62,179 nucleotides of DNA from an uncultured Algibacter sp. (GTDB lineage Bacteria; Bacteroidota; Bacteroidia; Flavobacteriales; Flavobacteriaceae). A program made the position numbers and the translations under genes. Location of the stretch: NCBI GenBank assembly GCA_947499935.1, contig CANMQH010000020.1, positions 1-62,179 on the forward strand, written 5' to 3'. Every line of letters starts with the position of its first letter. The first letter of the stretch is position 1. Under the pieces are notes generated by a model that was given only the letters and a program-made list of their open reading frames with translations, had not been told where the DNA came from and made no database searches. This document shows positions 54,534 to 62,179 of this stretch, piece by piece.

Positions 54534-56936
54534 CTATGAAATAATATGAAGTTCGGTAAACTCTTTGTTTATAACTAATGTATTATCGCCATTAAGTTGT
54601 ATGTCATTAAATGGGGTTTCTACATTATCAATTTCTACTTTAGAAATTTTAAAAGGTAATCCATGTAAGTTTAACTTAAACGTTTTATAGGTGGTCTCAA
54701 ACTTACCAGACTTGTGCTGTTGTATAATCAACTCATTTTCTTTACCCGATAATTTAAAATTTCTAAGGCTATAACGCCCTTTAAGATAATCATAACCATC
54801 AGTAGCGTCTTCATAAACTTGAGAGTCTTCTTTGCCTAACGTATAATAAACATCTAACGTTAGTTCGTCAATGGTTTTTTCTCCTACATATTGTTGAATA
54901 GGATATTTAGGAATTATTGCACCTTCTTTTATAAATATTGGCATACTATCTAAATCGGCATCAACCCAAGTTTCTTGTTCACCTTGAACCACCTGATCAT
55001 TCCAGAAATTATACCATTTTCCTCTAGGGAAATACATGCGTCTTCCTTTTTGGTTAGGGCCAGTAATAGGGCAAGCTAATATTTTTTCGCCAAATATAAA
55101 CTCATCATTTCTATAATGTGTTTGAGGGTCTTCTTGGTCATATAAAACCAGTGATTTTAAAATAGGAATCCCTTCTTCTACATATCTGTAAAAAGCTGTA
55201 TATAAATATGGTAATAATTGATATCGTAACTCAATAAATTTTCGAACAACATCAGTTATAGTAGTTCCAAATGCCCATGGTTCTTGATCCCCATGGTCTC
55301 CAGAGGAATGTGTTCTGCAAAATGGATGAAATATACCTAACTGAATCCAACGTGCATATAGCTCGCCATTGGGTTGTTCGGCAAACCCACCAATATCAGA
55401 TCCAATAAACGAAAATCCAGACATACACATGCGTTGCGCCTGTAAATTTGCAATGGTTAAGTGATCCCACGTTGCTATATTATCGCCTGTCCAGCTAGAT
55501 GTGTAACGCTGTGTACCAGAATATGCTGCTCTAGTAATTACAAACGGACGTTTAGGGTAAGAGAATTTTTTTAAACCTTGGTAGGTTGCTCTTGCCATTT
55601 GCATACCATAAACGTTGTGAGCTTTTCTATGGCTACATTGGTTTCCGTCGTAATCATGTCTCACATCATTTGGGAATGTTTTACCAGGAACGTCCATTAC
55701 AGCAGGCTCATTCATGTCATTCCAAACACCTTTTACGCCAATATCTTCAACAAGTTCTTTAAATAAGTTAGACCACCATTCTCTTACTTCAGGGTTTGTA
55801 AAGTCTGGGAAATAACACTCACCAGGCCACACTTTACCTTTCATGTACGGGCCATCAGCACGTTTACAGAAGTAATCGTTATCAAGACCTTCTTTAAAGA
55901 CCGAATAATCCATATCTATTTTAATACCTGGGTCAATAATAACAATGGTTTTAAAACCATCATCAGCCAACTCTTTTACCATGCGTTTTGGGTCTGGAAA
56001 ATGGTCTTTATTCCAAGTAAAGCACCTAAAGCCTTCCATATAATCGATGTCTAAATAAATAGCATCACAGGGTATTTGTAGTTCTCTAAATTTTGAGGTA
56101 ATCTCTTTTACGTTAGATTCTGGGTAATAACTCCATTTACATTGGTGGTAACCCAAAGTCCATAACGCAGGCATTTCGTGAGGTTTACCAGTTAAATCAG
56201 TGTAGTTTACAACAACTTCAGACATGTCTGGGCCGTAAATAAAATAATAGTTCATTTCTCCACCTTGAGCCCAAAAACTTGTTATGTTTCTGCGTTCGTT
56301 ACAAAAATCGAAAAAAGAACGAAACGTATTATCAAAAAAGACACCATACGATTTTTTATTATGCAGGCCTGTATAAAAGGGTATGGCTTTATATATAGGG
56401 TCTGTTTCTCTACCATACGCATAAGAATCTGTTACCCAGTTTTCAAAACGTTTCCCTTTTAGGTTGTTATCTACAGGCTTATCTCCTAAACCATAATAGC
56501 TTTCACCAGGTTGTGCCGTTTTAGACATTTTAACAATATCGCCACCATACTCATAGCTTTCTTCCCAATGGAAACCTAACTCATCTTCGCAAATAAGCGA
56601 GTTATCTTTAGCATCAAAAATGGACTTTCTTAAATCAATTTTTGAAACGTGACAAATTAATTTTGCTGTAGTAATTATATATTTATCATCGTCTTCAGAA
56701 ACATCAAGGTGATTGTAGCCTCTACTTGCATATTTTGTTATAGCATAAGAAAAATCGTTTTCAAAAATACCTGTAGTGGTATACCTAAAACGAAGTATGC
56801 TATCTCGGCGTACCGTTATTTGTAAAACAACGCCATTTTCTGTAGTAAAGGAAAGAACATTAAGGTTTTTTTCGTACGAAATTATTTTAGTAGGAAACAG
56901 GTTTCCTTTATATTCTAATTCTGTGTTTAATATCAT
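54534..56936 (-). CDS. GH31 alpha-glucosidase
   Basis: 800 residues, no signal, so cytoplasmic or released. Glycoside hydrolase family 31: catalytic nucleophile Asp407 in WNDMNEP (405-411) and acid/base Asp485 in WTGDN (about 482-486). The sequence starts with beta-sandwich domains and ends with one. It probably acts on alpha-glucosidic linkages, fitting glycogen or maltodextrin turnover next to glgB. A gap of 219 bp (56937-57155) holds no gene. Confidence 0.93.
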   Translation of the reverse strand: MILNTELEYKGNLFPTKIISYEKNLNVLSFTTENGVVLQITVRRDSILRFRYTTTGIFENDFSYAITKYASRGYNHLDVSEDDDKYIITTAKLICHVSKIDLRKSIFDAKDNSLICEDELGFHWEESYEYGGDIVKMSKTAQPGESYYGLGDKPVDNNLKGKRFENWVTDSYAYGRETDPIYKAIPFYTGLHNKKSYGVFFDNTFRSFFDFCNERRNITSFWAQGGEMNYYFIYGPDMSEVVVNYTDLTGKPHEMPALWTLGYHQCKWSYYPESNVKEITSKFRELQIPCDAIYLDIDYMEGFRCFTWNKDHFPDPKRMVKELADDGFKTIVIIDPGIKIDMDYSVFKEGLDNDYFCKRADGPYMKGKVWPGECYFPDFTNPEVREWWSNLFKELVEDIGVKGVWNDMNEPAVMDVPGKTFPNDVRHDYDGNQCSHRKAHNVYGMQMARATYQGLKKFSYPKRPFVITRAAYSGTQRYTSSWTGDNIATWDHLTIANLQAQRMCMSGFSFIGSDIGGFAEQPNGELYARWIQLGIFHPFCRTHSSGDHGDQEPWAFGTTITDVVRKFIELRYQLLPYLYTAFYRYVEEGIPILKSLVLYDQEDPQTHYRNDEFIFGEKILACPITGPNQKGRRMYFPRGKWYNFWNDQVVQGEQETWVDADLDSMPIFIKEGAIIPKYPIQQYVGEKTIDELTLDVYYTLGKEDSQVYEDATDGYDYLKGRYSLRNFKLSGKENELIIQQHKSGKFETTYKTFKLNLHGLPFKISKVEIDNVETPFNDIQLNGDNTLVINKEFTELHIIS

Positions 56937-57155
56937 GTTTTATGCATCAATTAGGTCTACTAAAATACTAAAATTAATGCATCTCGGATGTTCAATTTTA
57001 TTAAAAATAGAAGTGGATTTATAGATATATATTAAATAATGTGTGCTTTAATTAAGTAATGCTTAATGAGCAGCGAAATGATGTTTTTTATATTTTAAAG
57101 CAATTAAACAAGTTCTTTGATAATGCCTTGTTATTAATATAGCTTAATGATAATT

Positions 57156-59063
57156 TTATTTAAACTGAAACATAGTTATCGATAGAGGTGCTAGAGTGAT
57201 TTCTGCCGAGAACTCTTTACCATTCCAAGGTGTTTTTTTAATGGTGACTAACTTACTATTGCCGACACCGCTACCCCCAAATAGTTTAGAGTCGCTATTA
57301 AATAATTCTTTAAGTTTGCCTTGTGTTGACATACCAATACAATAGTTTTCCATAACATTGGGCGTTAAATTACAAACAACGACAATATTATCTTTAGGTT
57401 CATACCCTTTTCTAATGTATGATATAACACAGTTTTTATGGTCGTCATAGCTTATCCACTCAAACCCATCACCAGAAAATCCTTTTTCATATAAAGCAGG
57501 TGTTGTTTTGTAGAGTTTATTTAATGCTTTATAATAATTTTGAAGGTTTTTGTGAGGTTCAAATTCTAATAAATTCCAATCTAGGCTTCCTTGAAAATCC
57601 CATTCATTATATTGCCCAAACTCGCTACCCATAAACAATAATTTGGTGCCTGGGTGTGTAAACATATAACCGTATAATAGGCGTAAATTAGCAAAACGTT
57701 GCCATTCGTCTCCCGGCATACGGCCTAAGATGGAGTTTTTGCCATAAACAACCTCGTCATGAGATAATGGTAACATAAAATTTTCGGTAAAGGCATAAGC
57801 CAAACTAAATGTAATATCATTTTGATGATATTGTCTATAAATAGGGTCTTTACCAAAATACTCTAAAGTATCATGCATCCAGCCCATCATCCATTTCATT
57901 CCAAACCCTAAACCGCCTATAGAGGTAGGTTTAGAAACCATGGGGAATGCCGTAGATTCTTCGGCAATGGTTTGCACGTCTGGAAACGAAGCATAAACCT
58001 CTTCATTTAATTCTTTTAAAAAGCTTATAACAGCTAGATTTTCTCTGCCACCATAAATATTAGGTTCCCATTCACCCTCTTCTCTAGAGTAATCTAAAAA
58101 TAACATGGATGCCACAGCGTCTACACGTAAACCATCTGCATGGTATTGATCCATCCAAAATATGGCATTACTTATTAAAAAAGAACGGACTTCGTTTCGT
58201 TCATAATTAAAAATTAAACTCTTCCAATCTTGATGATACCCTTTGCGTTTATCCGGATGTTCGTATAGGTTAGAACCATCAAAAAACCCAAGGCCATGAG
58301 CATCTTCTGGAAAATGTGAGGGCACCCAGTCTAAAATAATTCCGATATCGTTTTGATGTAATTTATCAACTAAATATTTAAACTCTTCGGGGTATCCAAA
58401 ACGTGATGTTGGTGCAAAATACCCCGTAATTTGGTAACCCCATGATGGATCATAAGGATATTCCATAATAGGCATGAGCTCAACGTGCGTAAAATTCATG
58501 TCCTTTACGTAAGTTACCAAATTATCTGCTAATTCGTAATACGATAAAAAACGATCTTCTTCTATATGCTTTTTCCATGAACCTAAATGAACTTCGTAAA
58601 CAGAGTATGGCGCATCTAACGCATTATGTTTTTTACGGGTTTTCATCCACGACGTATCCTTCCATTTATAAGTATCATCCCAAACTATAGATGCTGTTTT
58701 TGGAGGGTGTTCGTAACGTCGGGCATAGGGATCTGCCTTTTCGGTTTTAATCCCGTTATTATTACTTTCAATTTTATATTTATAGGTATTACCTTTTCCT
58801 ATTAACGGAATAAAACCTTCCCAAATACCACTAGAATCCCATCTTACGTTGAGTTGATGTTCACCTTCGGTCCAAAAGTTAAAATCACCTACAACCGAAA
58901 CATGTTTAGCACTAGGCGCCCAAACAGCAAAATAAACACCCTCGATACCATCTACTGAGGTAATATGAGACCCAAATTTTTCGTAAAGTCTAAAATGTTT
59001 ACCTGCTTTAAAGAGACTGATATCGAAGTCTGTAAATAGACTGTGAACTTTTACCTGAGCCAT
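57156..59063 (-). CDS. glgB: 1,4-alpha-glucan branching enzyme
   Basis: 635 residues. Introduces alpha-1,6 branches in glycogen. CBM48-type domain (YFAVWAPSAKHVSVVGDFNFWT, about 44-65), GH13 core with GLRVDAVAS (about 304, nucleophile Asp), EEST (acid/base Glu near 365) and LSHDEV (about 435-440). Third gene of the glgACB operon, four bp behind the glgC stop. Confidence 0.96.
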   Translation of the reverse strand: MAQVKVHSLFTDFDISLFKAGKHFRLYEKFGSHITSVDGIEGVYFAVWAPSAKHVSVVGDFNFWTEGEHQLNVRWDSSGIWEGFIPLIGKGNTYKYKIESNNNGIKTEKADPYARRYEHPPKTASIVWDDTYKWKDTSWMKTRKKHNALDAPYSVYEVHLGSWKKHIEEDRFLSYYELADNLVTYVKDMNFTHVELMPIMEYPYDPSWGYQITGYFAPTSRFGYPEEFKYLVDKLHQNDIGIILDWVPSHFPEDAHGLGFFDGSNLYEHPDKRKGYHQDWKSLIFNYERNEVRSFLISNAIFWMDQYHADGLRVDAVASMLFLDYSREEGEWEPNIYGGRENLAVISFLKELNEEVYASFPDVQTIAEESTAFPMVSKPTSIGGLGFGMKWMMGWMHDTLEYFGKDPIYRQYHQNDITFSLAYAFTENFMLPLSHDEVVYGKNSILGRMPGDEWQRFANLRLLYGYMFTHPGTKLLFMGSEFGQYNEWDFQGSLDWNLLEFEPHKNLQNYYKALNKLYKTTPALYEKGFSGDGFEWISYDDHKNCVISYIRKGYEPKDNIVVVCNLTPNVMENYCIGMSTQGKLKELFNSDSKLFGGSGVGNSKLVTIKKTPWNGKEFSAEITLAPLSITMFQFK

Positions 59064-59067
59064 ATAG

Positions 59068-60330
59068 TTATATTACAAATCCATTAGGAATATTTGCGCC
59101 ATTTTTAATAACGACAATGCCATCTTTAATGGCGTAAGTATCGGTTTCTGTATCTTCTAAATGCTGACCGCCATTAATTCTAACATCATTACCAATACAA
59201 CAGTTTTTATCTAAAATGGCATTTTTGATAAAACAACGCGCACCAATACCCATGGTATTGATATTTGGATTGTTTACATCATCAAGACTTTGATAAATAT
59301 CACTACCCATCATATATGTATTTATTACAGTAGATTCGTCTCCAATTCTAGAACGTATACCAATGACTGACTGGTCAATTTTTGAAGCACTAATAATGCA
59401 ACCTTCTGCAACAACTGTTTTATTTAAAGCTGTGCCAGATATTTTTGTAGTAGGGAGCATTCTAGCTCTTGTGTATATACGTTTTGATTTATTATATAAA
59501 TCAAATTGAGGGATATTTGCGGTTAAACCAATGTTGGCCTCAAAGAAAGATTCTATAGTTCCTATATCGGTCCAATAGCCTTCATATTGGTAGCTTAACG
59601 TTTTATGCTCATGTATGCTTTGTGGGATAATTTCTTTACCAAAATCTATAGTATCAGGATTGTTCATTAAATCTATTAACAAATCTCTATTAAAGATATA
59701 GATACCCATAGAGGCTAGGTAGTTTCTATCTTTTGATTTCATCTCATCGCTAACATCAGATGTCCAATCGGGCAGTAAACTAGCATCAGGTTTTTCTATA
59801 AATGATGTTACTAAGTTTTTGTCGTCTGCCTTTAATATACCAAACCCTGTAGCATCTTTAGCATTTACAGGAATTGTAGCTATAGATATTTTTGCTTCAC
59901 TTTTTATGTGTGCATTAACCATTAAATCATAATCCATTTGGTATAATTGATCTCCAGATAAAATTAATACATAGTCAAAATCGTGTCTTAAAAAATGGTG
60001 CATACTTTGTCTTACCGCATCTGCCGTACCTTGAAACCAACCTTTATTATCTGGTGTTTGCTCTGCAGCCAATACATCTACAAAAGCTGAACTAAAAAAA
60101 CTAAACTGGTATGTATCTTTTATATGCCTGTTTAATGATGCCGAATTAAATTGAGTTAATACAAACATGCGTTTAATATCTGCATTTATACAATTGGATA
60201 TAGGAATATCTACTAATCTGTATTTTCCAGCAATTGGAACAGCTGGCTTGGAGCGTTTTTCGGTTAATGGGTGCAATCTAGAGCCTTGCCCACCACCTAA
60301 AATTATGGCTAAAACTTTATTGTTTATCAT
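59068..60330 (-). CDS. glgC: Glucose-1-phosphate adenylyltransferase
   Basis: 420 residues. Makes ADP-glucose for glycogen synthesis. ILGGGQGSRLHPLTEKRSKPAVP near the start, LSGDQLYQMDY (about 131-141), and the left-handed beta-helix allosteric domain in the last 120 residues. One bp behind the glgA stop. Confidence 0.96.
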   Translation of the reverse strand: MINNKVLAIILGGGQGSRLHPLTEKRSKPAVPIAGKYRLVDIPISNCINADIKRMFVLTQFNSASLNRHIKDTYQFSFFSSAFVDVLAAEQTPDNKGWFQGTADAVRQSMHHFLRHDFDYVLILSGDQLYQMDYDLMVNAHIKSEAKISIATIPVNAKDATGFGILKADDKNLVTSFIEKPDASLLPDWTSDVSDEMKSKDRNYLASMGIYIFNRDLLIDLMNNPDTIDFGKEIIPQSIHEHKTLSYQYEGYWTDIGTIESFFEANIGLTANIPQFDLYNKSKRIYTRARMLPTTKISGTALNKTVVAEGCIISASKIDQSVIGIRSRIGDESTVINTYMMGSDIYQSLDDVNNPNINTMGIGARCFIKNAILDKNCCIGNDVRINGGQHLEDTETDTYAIKDGIVVIKNGANIPNGFVI

Positions 60331-60331
60331 T

Positions 60332-61738
60332 TTAGTTTATAGATTTATATAGTTTAATGTAGTCTTGAGCAGAGGCATGCCACGAGTGGTCAATGGCCAT
60401 AATCTGTCTCCTTATTTTTTTAAATGTAGCTTGGTCTCTATAAAGTTCTACGCCTCTATCTATACTAGTAACAATGTCTGTAATAGAAGTATCACTATGA
60501 CAAATACCAAAACCTTTGTGTTTAGAAATATCTATTACGGTATCTTTTAGTCCACCAATACTTCTTACTATAGGTACTGTACCATATTTTAAGGCATACA
60601 TTTGATTAAGACCACAAGGCTCTACACGAGAAGGCATGAGTATAAAATCTGCTCCAGCATATATGATATGGGACAGTTTTTCGTCATATCCTATATAGGC
60701 ATTGTAAGTGCCAATATGATCTTTTTTGAGTGTTTCTAATTGTTGTTCAACCAAATGGTTTCCAGATCCTAGTAGTAGGACGGAAGCCTTGTTTTTTAAT
60801 AAACTTTCTTTAAAAGCTTCGGGAAATAAATCGGAACCTTTTTGGTCAACCAGCCTACCTATAAAAGCGAATAAAGGTTTGTTAAAATCTAATTTAAAAG
60901 TATCACATAAATACTTTTTGTTAGCATTTTTTCCAGATTGAACAGTTTTGGTGTTGTATTTTGAAATAATATAATTATCCGTTTCGGGATTCCATACGCC
61001 CAAATCTATACCATTTAAAATACCAGAACATTTTTTACTTTCATCATTCAACAAATATTCTAAACCGTTAGCAGAAGTTTTTAATTCTTCCATATAAGTA
61101 GGAGAGACTGTTGTAACTCGCCATGCGCATTTTATTGCGGCAGCCAATGGATTTATAGAACTTCCCCAATCTAGCAATCCTACATTATTAAAATCAAATG
61201 AAGGAATCAAGCTTACTTTATCATGCGAAAACCAACCTTGATATTGCGCATTGTGTATGGTTAAAATATTCGGAATTTTTCTAAAGGCTTCATATTTAAA
61301 ACTTTCTTGAAGCATAAAAGGTATTAGCCCTGTATGGTGGTCGTGGCAATGGATTATATCGGGATTTTTTTTCCAGGTAAGCATCCAGTCTAGGGCGGCT
61401 ATTTGAAATGCTATAAAACGATCGGTATCATCTGATGAGTAGACATAATCCTTGAATAGTAAATCTGGTACATCAATAAAAAAGATATCAAAATCTAGTG
61501 GTTTATTTTTAAGCTTTAAAACGCTAAAATCTAAAACGATACTTCCTAGAGTTAAAGTACTGCTATAAATCGTTTTAAACGTGTTTTCTTGTGTAAACTT
61601 GTTATCATAAAAGGGCATGATAACTTGCGAGGTAATTGTTTTATTGTTTTGGTATTTAGGTAATGCACCAACAACATCTGCAAGCCCTCCAATTTTAGCA
61701 ACAGGATAGCATTCTGCACTTAAATGTACAATATTCAT
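60332..61738 (-). CDS. glgA: Glycogen synthase (ADP-glucose type)
   Basis: 468 residues. Transfers glucose from ADP-glucose. The N-terminus has HLSAECYPVAKIGGLADVVGALPK with the KxGGL site (about 15-19), and the second domain has FIGRLVDQKGSDLF and SRVEPCGLNQMYALKYGTVPIVRSIGGLKDTV (about 387-418). First gene of the glg operon; the 271-bp AT-rich stretch before the next gene (61739-62009) presumably holds its promoter. Confidence 0.96.
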   Translation of the reverse strand: MNIVHLSAECYPVAKIGGLADVVGALPKYQNNKTITSQVIMPFYDNKFTQENTFKTIYSSTLTLGSIVLDFSVLKLKNKPLDFDIFFIDVPDLLFKDYVYSSDDTDRFIAFQIAALDWMLTWKKNPDIIHCHDHHTGLIPFMLQESFKYEAFRKIPNILTIHNAQYQGWFSHDKVSLIPSFDFNNVGLLDWGSSINPLAAAIKCAWRVTTVSPTYMEELKTSANGLEYLLNDESKKCSGILNGIDLGVWNPETDNYIISKYNTKTVQSGKNANKKYLCDTFKLDFNKPLFAFIGRLVDQKGSDLFPEAFKESLLKNKASVLLLGSGNHLVEQQLETLKKDHIGTYNAYIGYDEKLSHIIYAGADFILMPSRVEPCGLNQMYALKYGTVPIVRSIGGLKDTVIDISKHKGFGICHSDTSITDIVTSIDRGVELYRDQATFKKIRRQIMAIDHSWHASAQDYIKLYKSIN

Positions 61739-62009
61739 TTATAGAGTCTACTTTTCTATAAACATACAAAATATTGATAAGAGTTTTTATTTGAAAAAGA
61801 TATTTTTAGTCTGTTTTTAAAAATTTTCTTTATCAATGATAGAAACTTTGGTATTTTAACAAAATTTTCGTTTATATACACTAAGTAATAATGTTATACT
61901 TAAGATTATTGTTGATTTGTTTAAGGTTAAAATTATTCAAAAATCAATATAAAAAATTATCAAACCTGTAATTAATATTTTATATATAAACTAACAACCG
62001 TATTCAAAA

Positions 62010-62179
62010 TTGAAATTAAATACATATTACTATATCGTTTTTTTATTAGTTTCAATGACATCTTTTGGTCAAAACCAAAACTCGCATAAAATAGATTCTA
62101 TCCACAAGTACTTATACCATTCAAAAAACCTAGACTCTACCTCTATTGCAAATGCACATTATAAAATTGGGGAACTTTA
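62010..62179 (+). CDS. Partial gene, secreted protein with probable TPR
   Basis: Cut by the right edge. From a TTG at 62010 the frame stays open to the end, giving signal peptide MKLNTYYYIVFLLVSMTSFGQ then NQNSHKIDSIHKYLYHSKNL and DSTSIANAHYKIGEL, the start pattern of TPR sensor proteins such as the TPR-AraC type at 47.7 kb. An ATG at 62055 would lie inside the signal. Could regulate the glycogen genes, but this is conjecture. Confidence 0.55.
   Translation, partial: MKLNTYYYIVFLLVSMTSFGQNQNSHKIDSIHKYLYHSKNLDSTSIANAHYKIGEL

Noticed and set aside
1-62179. CRISPR arrays, prophage, insertion sequences, restriction or other defence genes
   Set aside because: No regular spaced direct repeats, transposase, integrase, phage structural or nuclease-type defence proteins were seen on either strand.

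Overview
The window is AT-rich chromosomal DNA from a member of the Bacteroidota, most likely a marine-type Flavobacteriaceae. The signs are the TAnnTTTG -7 promoter motifs, short signal peptides ending in a Q after small residues, and family types typical of this group: a DUF4175 coiled-coil protein, a head-GIN protein, a CRTAC1/ASPIC lipoprotein, a TPR-AraC regulator, and a carboxypeptidase-D-like TonB receptor. Most of it is housekeeping. No phage, insertion sequence, CRISPR array or recognisable defence system was seen.

Layout. 0.1-9.1 kb: holB, then a leftward series of DUF4175, ybeY, mnmG, a methyltransferase and an OmpH-like lipoprotein. Three perfect parS palindromes flank mnmG. 9.2-14.7 kb: gltX, then a patchy accessory block of unfamiliar small secreted or membrane proteins and an esterase, with a decayed second copy of the gltX 3' end and a scrap of an ABC-F ATPase gene. 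14.8-29.8 kb: SPFH protein, hypotheticals, acyltransferase, DUF1761, TPM protein, glnS, folB, tRNA-Cys, LysE exporter, head-GIN protein, CRTAC1 lipoprotein, PAS protein and rnr. 29.84-30.52 kb: a long non-coding stretch with a perfect DnaA box beside a very AT-rich tract. 30.5-38.1 kb: rpiB, ElaA-type acetyltransferase, the rnpA-DUF4349-S41 peptidase operon, M28 peptidase, GlcG, pirin and a DsbA/FrnE-type oxidoreductase. 38.2-42.6 kb: M1 and S8 peptidases and an MBL hydrolase. 42.7-46.9 kb: a probable metal or siderophore uptake cluster (Cys-rich small protein, TonB receptor, PepSY reductase-like protein). 47-54.4 kb: membrane protein, TPR-AraC regulator, SulP transporter overlapping UspA, divergent cation/proton antiporter. 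54.5-61.7 kb: the glycogen operon glgA-glgC-glgB followed by a GH31 alpha-glucosidase. The right edge cuts a gene that starts at about 62010.

The most interesting signals are not genes. The three parS sites around mnmG, rnpA nearby, and a DnaA box next to an AT-rich tract between rnr and rpiB together suggest the window lies close to, or contains, the chromosomal replication origin. The second is the scarred insertion hotspot behind gltX. I found no convincing multi-gene system that looks wholly new.
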